Below, in pieces: positions 48,703 to 59,658 of a DNA stretch of 64,000 nt (position 1 is the first letter of the stretch; every line of letters starts with the position of its first letter). The position numbers and the translations under genes were made by a program. The notes under the pieces are model-generated. The model had not been told where the DNA came from, did no database searches, and worked only from the letters and a program-made list of their open reading frames with translations. Origin of the DNA: Chamaecyparis obtusa (lineage: Eukaryota > Streptophyta > Pinopsida > Cupressales > Cupressaceae); the NCBI GenBank assembly GCA_027943335.1, contig BSBK01000520.1:64501-128500 (forward strand), read 5' to 3'.

Positions 48703-50952
48703 TTATGTAAAGTGAGTGAGGTTGGAAGATAGGAGGAATAGGCAAATGAGGAAAAAGGATAGAAGGTAGAAGGTTAATGAATGGAAGGATTGTGAAAGGG
48801 TAGATGGAAAGGAAGGCAAGATCAATGTAAACACACACCTTGAAGGGTGGCAAGAGGGTGGATGAAATGTGAATGAAGGAATACGTGAAGGAATATGGCG
48901 AATAGATAGCAGAGGTTGAGATTTGGGCGCATGAAATGGAAGAATATTTTTGGAGGGAGATGAAGTGGAAGCCTTTGGAAGCTTGAATGTCAATTTCACT
49001 TTTTGCTCAACACTAGACTCTTTCAAGAGAGACTTTGGAATCCATATAGCCATAGGATTTTTATTTCCTTTTGATGATCTAGAGATAATATCTTCAATGA
49101 TGGATTTTGGAACCCATACTTGTCTTGTAGTTTGTTTCTTAGATATCTCTTTGGACTTTATGCTTCCATGTCTATTAGAGGAGACATGGTGATCTTTTTT
49201 TGATGGATTCTTGTATTGCTTCTTTTCCTTGTATTGAACATTCAAGTTACTTCTGAAAGACTTGGGACTTGTGGAAGAATGAGGATATGACTGGTTTAGA
49301 TGGGTGGGTGGATGAAATGGATTCAAGGGTATGAATCTATGTTGATCTTGAGGAAAGATAGGAGATGGAGGTATGTAAGGACCCAAGATGGATGGAAAAT
49401 TAGGAGAGTTAGGAGGGGAAAGTGAAGGGACATAAGGACCCAAGATGGAAGGAAGGCGTGAAGATCTTTGTAGTGGTGGAAGAGGTCCAAGGATGGAAGT
49501 GGAAGACGCAAAAGGATAATCAATAAGTTCATCAGCATCTATATGACAACCAAGGATATCAGCATCTTTAGAGTGAGCATTAGGATCTTCAATAGAATCA
49601 TGGACATCTTGAATATGAGCACCTTCTTTGATAGGATTGTTCAAAGCTTGCGAAGACTTAGGAAGAGTAGAAAGTGGAAGTGAACATGGAGTGGTAGAAC
49701 AAGAAGATGAAAGACTTTGATCTTGACAAGGATCTTCGGATAGCATAAGCGCATAATTTTTCTCTTGTTTTTCAATAGGCTTAACATTGGAAGGAACACC
49801 ATTTTTACCAACCTTAATGGAAGTATCATCTTTGGAAAGTGCAAGCGTAGTAAGGTCATTTTGATTGTCAATAAGCTCATTAGTGTAAGTAGTAGCCTGA
49901 TCTTGCTTAGGAGAAGACTTAAGACATGGTGGAATGCATGAAAAAGGGTGTATAGGATCAAAACAACCATGAAGCGGATAAGAGACATCAAGAAAAGGAG
50001 TGGATGACATGGAGGGTTCTTGATCTTGATCTTTCTTTATGTTCTTTTCTTTATCATTTTTAGAGTCCTCTTGACATGGAGCCACTTCTAAGGACAAGGA
50101 AGCATGTTGGGATTGTATGGATGACTTTGGAAAAGATGGTGGAGGACTAGCTGAAGTAGGGATTATAGCATATGAAGGCTTAGGCTCTTTAGATTTATCA
50201 TTATTGAAAGTATTTGCAGCCAAGTGAAGGTTAGCTTGAGTTTCTTTAAGAGGTAGCCCCGGGGGATAACTATAGGGAACAACATGAAAATTATCAGGGC
50301 TTGTGTCAAATGAAGGTTTTGTGAAAGATTTGAAAGACTCGGAAGCTTTAGGAAATGTATGGGTATTCGAGGAAGTAGGGGATGGAAGGGAACCATCACA
50401 AGATAAAGGTCCAACATTAACATGATCTTGCTTGAGAGTGTAATCTTTATTTTCAGCCTGAGAGTTCTTAGAGGAGAGATCCTTATAGTATGCATGTTTA
50501 TAATCAGCATGGTAAACTTTCTCTTCTTTAAGTGAAATAGATGGATCATCTAGGTATTGTGCATAGAAATCATCAAAGTCTCTTTCATAATCAGAATCAT
50601 ATGGATCACCCTCATGATCTATCCAATGTGACGGCCCATTTGTAGTAAGCAGGAATGGATGATGAGGAGGACTCTTAGGAACAGAGGTGTTATAGGTATC
50701 ATTACATTGTCTGTCATCATAGTCATCATAGTCTTCAAAGCTAGATGTCTCACTCTCTGTGGAAGAGGTATCATATTGCTCAATTTTTTTCTGGGGGCAT
50801 GGTGACATGTACAAGTCTTTATCAAATGGAAAAGAGTATAGAGGTTCCTTTTCTTTCTCAAGTTTGTCAAGCTGGACTTGCATAGCTTGCAGCTGCTTCA
50901 TCATAGTGGTGATCAGAATTTCTTCCTCATGTGTATTGATTCTTTAAGACAT
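48703..50952 (-). CDS. Proline/serine-rich protein of element C (SILGP-repeat family)
   Basis: Open for 733 codons from the ATG at 50,904. The original start is probably 50,952: that ATG is in frame, but its third codon is TAA (a CAA-to-TAA change would explain it). Features in order: short N-terminal amphipathic helix (MMKQLQAMQVQLDKLEKE); acidic Asp/Tyr-rich region; long Ser/Pro/Lys region; SILGPLPP, SILGPYVPS and SILGPYIPP near residues 480-520; a basic segment; VWVPKSIIEDI and AIWIPKSLLKE; hydrophobic C-terminus. The order SILGPYVP, SILGPYIP, DQxR, basic stretch, W(V/I)PK equals that in the A/B protein, so the two are homologous. No G-patch seen here. Function unknown. Confidence 0.75.
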
Positions 50953-53662
50953 GTGTACTAATTTTCAATAGCTACTGATTTGTTCTTGACACAATGATAT
51001 TTTTGACAGATTCTGGAACTAGGCTGGAAACATTGGATATCTTGCAATTTGACAATTTCTGACAACTCTCTCAAATTTTTCCAAACGACACTCTGTAGAC
51101 TCGTATGACACTAGGTAGTCTATGAAACGATAGTTGCTAAACTCGTACGATAGTTGGGAAGCAATGAAACGACAGTTGACAAAACTCGTACGATAGTTGC
51201 TAATAGGGTTTTGACTTTCTTGAATTTGCTGGTTTGAAAACTCGTATGACACTGGGTTCTCAATCATACGACAGATGAGTTGTAATGAAATGACACTTGA
51301 TAGAAACTCGTATGAATTTCTGACCTCCTGAGATGACTTTTGACTCCAGAAAAGAATTTTACTTCAGATTTTGCAAATTTTGAGTTTCCAGATTTGAATT
51401 GTTTGCAGATTTGTACCATCCAGATTTTGAAGGTTATACCAGATTTGATCATTTTTAATAGCAAAGTAGATAAAAAAGCACGCAGAATAGCAAGCAAGTG
51501 ATTTCAAGCACGTCTAAAAACAATGAACAAGGGCAAAAGCAACCTTGCACATGAATAATCAAGTGACCAAATTGTGCTAATCCCTGAGAGTACTAATTGT
51601 GTATGTTCTGAAAAGTTTTGCAATAACACACATATACCTAAGAATGAAAAATTGGCCTCTCTAGGGTTTTTAGTAATGGTTTGACTCTGCAACTTTTATG
51701 ATTCAAAGGGGTGCACTCCAATCCCAGTGCACCAGGGTTTTGACACAGTCCGAGAACTTAATCTTCAAGAGCTTCTAGGGAGATCTGACAACCCAACAAT
51801 GAACCATACCCGTGGAGATTTCTTCCACAAGGACATTTATATAGTGGCTGTCACTACCACGACGAAAATGGCTATGACCGCTTGAGGTTCTATCAACATA
51901 GTTTTCCCTGTGAAGGGATTATCCACTACAGTTAACCCTCTCTAAAGATGACTCACAGATTTACACCACAAGGGGACTTGGCTCCAGATTCAAGGTTTTG
52001 ACACCTCTTCACTTTTAACCCAAACAAAGCAAGCAGATTAATCCAACACGCTAAGACAAAGTTTTATTCCACCAAGGTTTGTGATATCAAGTCCACATGA
52101 TCTATCAACCTCTCTGGGGAGAGAATGTATCAATCAATAAGAGAAGACACACTAACCAATTTTGATTCACCAAAGCTCATGATATCAACCCCACGTGATC
52201 TATCAACCTCTCCGGAGAGAGAATGTGTCGTTCAATAAGAGAAGATGCACTAACCAAGTTGAATGTGAAATGCACTAAGTATCCTTCCTACCTACAAGGA
52301 TTCTGTCATCAAGAAGGATTTCACTGGGAATCCAATCTCTCAAGAATCATGAATAGTGTTCATAGGGCCTAATTACTATGTGAGCACAGATGTATGTTCC
52401 GAAAGCAAATCTACCAAAAGCATCCAAAAAGTAGAAAGAGGAACACTTAACCTTTAAAGTGAATATGAGATGAGTCCACAAGGTGGAACACTTAACACCT
52501 CACACAAGCTGAAAACAAGTCCCCAACTTAGAAAACAAGTGAGTTCCTAAAAGCACAAAAGGGTTGCCAAGTGGAACACTTAACGCTTATGTCCTGTTGA
52601 CCCCTCCCCTTTATGGTGCTGAGATTGCAACCATGGGGCAGAAATGAGGGGCCAGCGGATTAATGAGTCCAATAACCCAAGATAGCAATCAAGATCAATC
52701 ACAAGTATTCTAAGACTACTTAATGAATCCTTAAAAGGTCACAACCTAGTATCAATTATGCAAGTGTGTAGAAATAGATAAAAGCATGAAAGGATGCACA
52801 CAAGCCAGACACATAAGAGATTTATTTTAAGTCCAAATTGAAATGTTAATAGATGAAGGAGAATACCTTGGATCCTTGCAATGTGCTTAGTAGATTTTAC
52901 CTAATTTTTAACAATTTTTGTTGAGCTTTACTATGCAAGCAAGCTACGAACTCTCCAACAAGCCAACAAGCAAACAAGATATGCAAGGTATATTCAACTT
53001 ATGAAAACCCTAGGGTTAGATCTAAAAATCAATTGTTAGAAGCAATAATAACTAAAAATTAATCCAAATGACAACTCATATCATGCATTGAATCATATGA
53101 AAAATAAGTGCATACCCATCACAAAATTTTAAGTTTTTTGCACTGCATTTGACCTAGTCAACAAGATCTAATTTTTTTGATATGATTTTGGTCACAAAAA
53201 TAAAAATTAAGAATAGAGACCCCTATTAAAAAATAGAGAGCTTTCAAAAATGCAAAAATTTTAGAAAAATCTCTTCATTTGTGCCCTAGAGACCCATTTT
53301 ATCAAAATAGATCAGTTTTTGTAAATTGACTATTTGAGCTATTATATCATGTCCAAATTTAAAACATAAAGAATGGACCCCTTGTAAAATTTAAAGAGCT
53401 TTCTGAAAATATAAAAATTTCTGAAAAATATGCTGATTTGCATCAGATATTAATTTTTTCCAGAATTTCAAGACAAAATTATTAAAAATTCAAAACATCT
53501 CAGAAAATTCTAAATTTTTTACTGTAGCTTTCCTAACATGTCACCAATCTGCAAAACAAATTTCAGACCAAAATTCTAAGCCGTTTGGGAGATAAAATTA
53601 AATCTTTGAAACTTTGGGGTTTTAGCTCCCAAAAAAATCAAAACCAGCATGCAAAGGTGGGT
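50953..53662 (-). other. Element C 5' leader with short repeats
   Basis: About 2.7 kb, no gene recognised. At 51,080-51,320 several copies of a short motif around ACTCGTACGATAGTTG and AATGAAACGACAGTTG are interspersed. At 52,071-52,260 there is a two-copy ~98-bp tandem duplication (accaaggtttgtgatatc type). GGAACACTTAAC recurs three times at about 52,440-52,580. Confidence 0.6.
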
Positions 53663-53680
53663 TGCCCCACGCTGGGCACC
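53663..53680 (-). other. Element C primer-binding site
   Basis: Minus strand TGGTGCCCAGCGTGGGGC, four bases from the LTR at 53,685; similar to sites used by Tat/Ogre-type plant gypsy elements. Confidence 0.82.
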
Positions 53681-53684
53681 AGAA

Positions 53685-54926
53685 ATGTGTGTGTGAAAGT
53701 TGTACCTGATTTGTAGACACAACACTTAGTAAAACATTAAGGTTAGTGATAATCAAAATCATTCAAAATTGAAAGCTATCTAACCAAGCGATTTACTGCC
53801 TTCTAGTAGGTGCGAGATTAATGTTCTCAGATTGTAATCGAGATTAGTGACCTAGACGACACCTAAATGAAGGATTTGAATACAATTGATCTAGATATGA
53901 AATTGAATGCAATTATTCTATTTTTTTAATATTTTCTATGCAATAAGAATGAATGAAAAACTGATATGAAATTAATCTATATAAAAACTGATATGCTATG
54001 CTAATCTAACAATGATATGAAATATGAATGCAAAAATAAGATTGATCTCACAAAGATGTCGATTCGCAAGAGCTTTGATTCTTCAATTCCAATTCTCCAG
54101 CGTGATTATGAAAAATATGAGATGATTTGTGAAGAGCTAAAGCCTTAATTTATAGAAATCCAGGGCTTTGGAGGTGCATGGGAAAAGCCATAAATCACTC
54201 AAATTAACTCATCTTGATTTTTGAGTTATCTGATCATGAAAGATAGTTAATTCTCAAAATCATGCAAAAATAGCTTTTTAAGTCAAATTAGAGTTTAGAT
54301 CAGCTTTTTGAACTCCAAAAGAATGTTGAGTTCCAAAAAGTCAATAACTTGCATTGATTTTCTGATTTGGAGTTTAACTGTTTCTTTTGAATATGCATAA
54401 TAATTAAGAATTAAATAAATAAATAAAGTGATTTATCTTCAACTCAACTAATTTTTGAAATAAAATAATTAATTTATGGGTTAATTAACTATTTTACCAA
54501 ACTTTTATTAAAAATTATATTATTAAATAATGACAACATGCTTTAATTAATTAAATAACAATTTAATCAATTAAAGATAGAAATTTTGATTTATTGTCAA
54601 AATTAAATAATATAATTAATAATAGATAGAATTAAATTTAATTACATAATTAAGTGGCAAATATTAAATCTAATTAATTAAATATGAAAATATTCAATTA
54701 ATCAATCTTAGGATAAATGTGATTTATCACCAAATAATCATTAAATTAAAGATAATTAAGATAATTAGGAATATTACTAGGAATATTCCCCGATGCAGAA
54801 TTTAAGATAATCAATTATGATTCGATGATGTTAGATGTGTCTTAGGTTAGGACTTTGATGTCGATTTTATTTGATTTGTCGATGTAGGAGGTTAATGAAC
54901 TTATAGCCCATTTTTGGGGTATTACA
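53685..54926 (-). repeat. Element C 5' LTR
   Basis: 1242 bp with the same ends as the 3' copy; includes a small duplication around ATTAGGAATATTACTAGGAA not present in the other copy. Confidence 0.93.
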
Positions 54927-54931
54927 CCTAG

Positions 54932-56327
54932 CAGTTCCATCATCCTCATCCTAAGCATTTCTTCCATCTTTCCATCACCTGGTATCTTCCCTTGTCATTG
55001 GTATCTAGCTATAGGCTACCTTTCATGTAATCCAATGCCATCCATCCATATCCAACTATTGCTAGCAATCTTCCAACATCTTCCAATCCTATCCACATCT
55101 TCTAGCTATCCAACATCCAAGATTAAGCCAACCGATCAAATAACATCCTTAGTCTTGTAGCAAGCCTTGATCTCAATCCAATCATCATCATTGGGATATG
55201 TCCTTCCCAAATCCATGTCATTTTAGGACACATCATCCATCACCAGTCCATCTTGGCCTTCCAACCCAACTGGGGTATCATTTTGCATATCTATGGAGTT
55301 TCAGCTTCATCCCAAGGTTCTTTGTACTTCCTAATCCTTAGCTTCTGTACATAGCCGTTGTACATATCCTTGTCAATCCTGCAGTAGCATTTGATCAAAA
55401 CATCTTGTCCTACCTAGCCTTGTACTTCAGCAATATCAATTGTCGACTACCCTTGATCATCATGACTATCTTTGAACTGCATCATTTTCCAATTAGCAGC
55501 ACAACATTCTCCCCATCAGCATAGGGTCCCCTAACCCTAATCCAAGGTCCCCTCAGATGTATCCTTCCTATCTGACCTAATCTTCCACCAAGCACACCAG
55601 GTCCATGTTGATGTATCCTTCCACATGTTCAGACCAATCTTCCCACCATCAATCGAATCAAATCTCTCTCCTTGGCAAAGGTTGTCTTTTGGAGTTTCAT
55701 TTTGGCCTTGGATTTTGTCCTTTGGGTCTTGTTAATCTTTTAAGGCTTCTCATTGTTCTCTACTCAAAGTCACCATGATCCTTTCTATCATGGTGCGCAG
55801 TGAATGAGGATAATCTAGGGCAAGGTCTTTTGATCTTTTGCTTCTGCCTGTGAGTCAGTCATGTGTTTGTGGTTTCTTCAACATCGTTTCCACCATGCCT
55901 CCTCTGGGTTTCATGTGTGATGCTAGGGCAACCCTGCATGTCTTTTTAGCATCAGTCCTATGCAACACTGGTGACAAGGCCTCATGATCCTAGTATCTTT
56001 GGCAAGTCTCTAGCATTGCTATATTAAACTAGGTTGTGCTCTCCACATTTCCACTTGGAGCTTCCCCCAATCCCCTGCATCTTGCATCATATAGATTAAT
56101 CTTGCATCTTGCATCCTCATGTAGCTACATCCTACATTTTGTATTCCATCTCATCTTGCATTCACTCATCTTTGCTCTTGGAAGCTTGGTTATTTATCTC
56201 CCCTTCTTCCTAGGTCCTTCCTTCTCTGTTTCCTTTCGAGAAAATTCCACAATGTTTACCCCTTAAACATTATTTTCTTGAGGGGGCACAACCCCTTTTA
56301 TAGCCTTGGGCATCTTATTTTCTTGTC
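54932..56327 (+). other. Element B 3' untranslated region, part 2
   Basis: Resumes element B immediately after C and its duplication, matching reversed element A (about 26,564-28,025). No conserved coding frame; open stretches differ between the two copies. Confidence 0.65.
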
Positions 56328-56372
56328 TTTGACGTCATGCCACTTGCGGCATCGCATCAAAAAGGGGCAAAA
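56328..56372 (+). promoter_or_regulatory. Element B polypurine tract and adjoining hairpin
   Basis: AAAAAGGGGCAAAA (56,359-56,372) directly before the 3' LTR, overlapped upstream by a stem TTTGACGTCATGCC with GGCATCGCATCAAA (56,328-56,361). Confidence 0.8.
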
Positions 56373-57653
56373 TGTAGACACCTAAAAATCCTTTAGAAAA
56401 TAAAGTATTTTTATTTTCTGAAAAATCCCTGATGACATCATCATTTATTAATTAATTAATTAATTAATTAATTAATTAATTTTTGTGTCATTAAATCCCT
56501 TTACCTTAATTAAAAATAAATTGACCAAAAATCTCAAAATAAATAATTTATTTATTTTTTGCCCAAAACTTGGCCAATTTCCTTAAGACCACTAACCTCT
56601 TCCAAAATCTTCTAATCCTTCTTTAATTTTGATTAAAGACTAATCTAATCATTTCCTAACCCTAATCCCAACTCAAGAATATTTAATTAAGATTAAATAT
56701 TAATCCTAATCCTAATCCCCCCCTAACCTTGTCACATTCCCTAACCAAGGTTAGCCAACTCCTAAGCTTAACCCAAAGTCAACAAACTTTTAGAAACTTC
56801 TCTTACATGCATTAAGTGCATTTAAGGCCTCCTTATCCCTCTTACATGCATTTATCATGCATTTAAGAAGCCCCTCACCCCTTTCTTACACCCTTTGACC
56901 TTAGGCACATTTCCCAAATTGTTTACATCCCTCCCATCTTTCAACCCAATGCCCTTATGACACTTGTCACAAGGAGGTGGCCCTGAACTAGCACAATCCA
57001 TGTGCTCCCCTTTGAATGAATCTTAGCCTCTCTCAAGGATTTTGATCCTAGCCACTCGGTCCTCCTCCCCAAATCCTATAAATTCTCCTCATTTCCAAGA
57101 GCAAAACATCCATTCACCTTTCATTTTAAGCATTGTTATCATGCCCTTTTACTTCTAGCCTTAGCATAATCATCCTAATTTAGCTTACTTTCAAGCATTT
57201 TAGCTCATCTTAATATAGAAATAATGGATTAACATAGTTTATTTCATTGTTTTGCATAAGCATAGCATCATATCACATCTCTACTTGGTCTAAAATTAAT
57301 CTTAGCATAAACATCATATAGCTTAATATTCATTTCAGCATCATTTGGATCCTTGAGGCCTTAGGGGCAAATTAGGTGTCCTATACCTATTTTGTGCCAT
57401 TTATGAGGTTTTTCTAGATCTCAATCCATTCTAAAATGTAGAAGGAACATGCTCCAAGTGCTTAGAGAGAACACCTACATCCCCTTAAGCAAGAGAAAAT
57501 CAAACAGTGCTTGGGTGCACCTGTTTTAGCTCAATCTGAGGTGGCTTAGTTTAGAGTTTTACTTGTTTTTGATTGATTTCATGCTAGACTAAAATCTAAT
57601 CTTTGTTTGGCTTGAGTCTTTCAAAATAGGTATCCTCAAAAGCCTTGTCCACA
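56373..57653 (+). repeat. Element B 3' LTR
   Basis: 1281 bp, TGTAGACACC...CCTTGTCCACA; nearly the same as 36,730-38,001 over long stretches, differing mainly in the AATT run and scattered bases. Followed by GGTGT. Confidence 0.93.
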
Positions 57654-57658
57654 GGTGT

Positions 57659-59640
57659 AAATTTGAAAATTCTAGTTAGGAGGTGCTATAAAATTATATG
57701 TATTATTAACCTCAGCATAAATAGATATAGCATTGGAATCAATAAGGTCTTGAATAGAATTCTTCAAAGCATAACACCTTTGAGTATCATGACTAGGTTG
57801 AAAATGGTATTGAAAATAATGATTTTGATCAAATGACTTAGGTATTGGTTTTCTAGTGTTAATATGACAGATAGGATGAAGTTTAAGAATGTTAGAATTA
57901 ATTAACTTCATTATCATCACATGAAAAGGTTCACATAAAGAAGTACACTTATGATTAGGATGATATATAGAGGAAAAATTAGTCATACCTTTAGATGTAG
58001 CATCCACTTGATCATCAACTATGTTTGTTGACTTGTGAATATTTATGTAGTTGTTAGGTTTAGAGAACCTATTTTACTGAACAACGATGTCTCTCTTATC
58101 CATAGTAATAGGAGTCATTGGAGTAGAGCTCTCAAGATGGCTCCCTTGTAACTAATAGTGGTGAAGCATTGCACAAAGATGTTAAAAGGAAGTATACTTA
58201 GTAAGGAGAATCTTATCTCTAATGTCCTTTTTAAAATTAGAAATTAAAATATGTTGAATATCATGATCAAGCACATGATAAGAAATTTGAGCATACAAAT
58301 GCTTTAATCTACCAATGAAGTCACTAAATTTTTCTTTAAGATTTTTCTTATGATGCACTAAATAAGTCAAAGAAATTTGAGGACCAATGTTATTTTGAAA
58401 TTGTTGAATGAAGGTATTAGTGACCATTTGGAAGGAATTAATAAAGTAAGGAGATAAAGAGAAATACCATCACAAAGCTTTATCCCTAAAAGTGCATGTG
58501 AAAAACTTAGCCATGAGCCTAAAGTCATAAGAAAAATCACTACATCTAGTTTGGAAACTCCTAACATGAATCACAAGATCATTCTTACCATTATAGGTCT
58601 ATAGATGAGGTATCTCGATATGTTGTGGGATAACAACATGAAGGATGTCTAAGGAAAAGGGATTAGAAATATCACATGTAGGGATGTTGTACTTGGATTG
58701 AGTGAATTGAGCTACTTATTGTTGTAAAGTAGTGACAGTTAGAACTAAGATACTAATGGTGGAATTAGAATACCCAATAGTAGACATAGATATATTAGAT
58801 GTACTAGGAAAGTTGTAGGAAGCTGAAGTAAAATGCAAGGATGTTGGTGGAGGATTAGAAGGAACAAGAAGAGGATTGGAATATGTGAAAGGGAAAACAT
58901 TTTATGAGGGTAATGAGGAAGGTATGGAGGTAGGAGGAACACTTGAAGGAAGTGAAGGATTATGAAGAACAAAACTAAAAGGAGTGGAAACTTGTGTAAA
59001 ATTTTTCATGAGAGGTGGCGTATAAGTAGGAATACTAGGAATGGTAGTAGAAAGTGAGATAGAAGGTTCAATGGTTGTGGAAGGAGTGTATCCTAACTCT
59101 TGAGAACATTTTGTCAAAGGCTTAGTATGAGTATCAATAAGGTGTGAGATACCACACAAAATGGATATGTTATTGTCATCATTAGTAATAATCTTCTTAA
59201 TAGCCTCAATAGAAGAAACACTATCAGGATTTGGGTTCTCTTGCACAAGCCAATTTTCTAATTTATCAAACTCATGAGAGATCTTATCAACTTGGGAAGG
59301 AGGCTTTTTAAGGCTTTGTCCTCATCGCGGAAGGAATGAGAAGAATTATTCTCCATTATGGGATTGAGATCTTGTAGAGGTAAAATATTACTATCATCAT
59401 GGGTCCTAGGAAGGAAAGAGGAATCATGGTCAAAAGAGAACATGAGTCTATGGTTTCTCCTAATGGGAATGTTAGAGGTTGGACTTAGTGTAATAAAGCT
59501 CATAACAGAGGAGATCACAAAGGGAAAATCTAATGAGATCTAACCGTACAATTTTCAATGTAATCAAGAGATAGGGAATATCTAACCACACAAAAATTAT
59601 ATAGCTAAATCTAAATCTAAATTCAAAAGGTAGTTGTAAC
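57659..59640 (-). pseudogene. Element D gag (degenerate)
   Basis: Minus strand pieces 59,518-59,258, 59,246-58,902, 58,427-58,182 and 58,007-57,672. The N-terminal part is Ser/Thr/Pro-rich. The capsid signature is QQFQNNIGPQISLTYLVH followed by FSDFIGRLKHLYAQIS (58,427-58,182). A zinc-knuckle-like tail (YHFQPSHDTQRCYALKNSIQ, about 57,750) fits plant gypsy gag. It lies directly downstream of the D primer-binding site and continues into the protease at 36,724 across element B. Confidence 0.78.
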
Positions 59641-59655
59641 ACGTCGGGTTCACCA
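59640..59655 (-). other. Element D primer-binding site
   Basis: Minus strand TGGTGAACCCGACGTG, three bases from the LTR end at 59,659. The tRNA was not assigned. Confidence 0.6.
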
Positions 59656-59658
59656 AAA

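Larger units (their letters stand above)
43620..54926 (-). mobile_element. Element C: non-autonomous LTR retrotransposon related to A/B
   Basis: 11.3 kb, minus strand, in the 3' region of B with a perfect CCTAG duplication. LTRs 43,620-44,849 (3') and 53,685-54,926 (5'); primer-binding site 53,663-53,680; polypurine tract 44,850-44,863. Encodes a 733+ residue proline/serine-rich protein (48,703-50,952) and retains a fragment of gypsy integrase (47,302-47,715), showing descent from an autonomous gypsy element whose remaining pol is lost. Shares ORF motifs, a 3'-UTR block and a hairpin with A/B although its LTR is unrelated by eye. Its LTRs differ mainly in the first ~100 bp and one small insertion. 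Confidence 0.94.
36730..57653 (+). mobile_element. Element B: non-autonomous A/B-family retrotransposon, interrupted by C
   Basis: Plus strand, inserted in the gag-protease region of D with a perfect GGTGT duplication. LTRs 36,730-38,001 and 56,373-57,653; primer-binding site from 38,005; polypurine tract 56,359-56,372. Coding content is the proline-rich frame 40,187-42,706. Element C (43,620-54,926) lies in its 3' untranslated region. Without C the internal domain is about 7.06 kb, matching element A. The LTR copies look very similar over long stretches, indicating a younger insertion than D or F. Confidence 0.94.

Noticed and set aside
49323..50549. Several minus- and plus-strand frames overlapping the element C protein
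   Set aside because: Alternate frames of the 733-codon protein, with composition (Leu/His-rich) typical of frame-shifted Pro/Ser codons.
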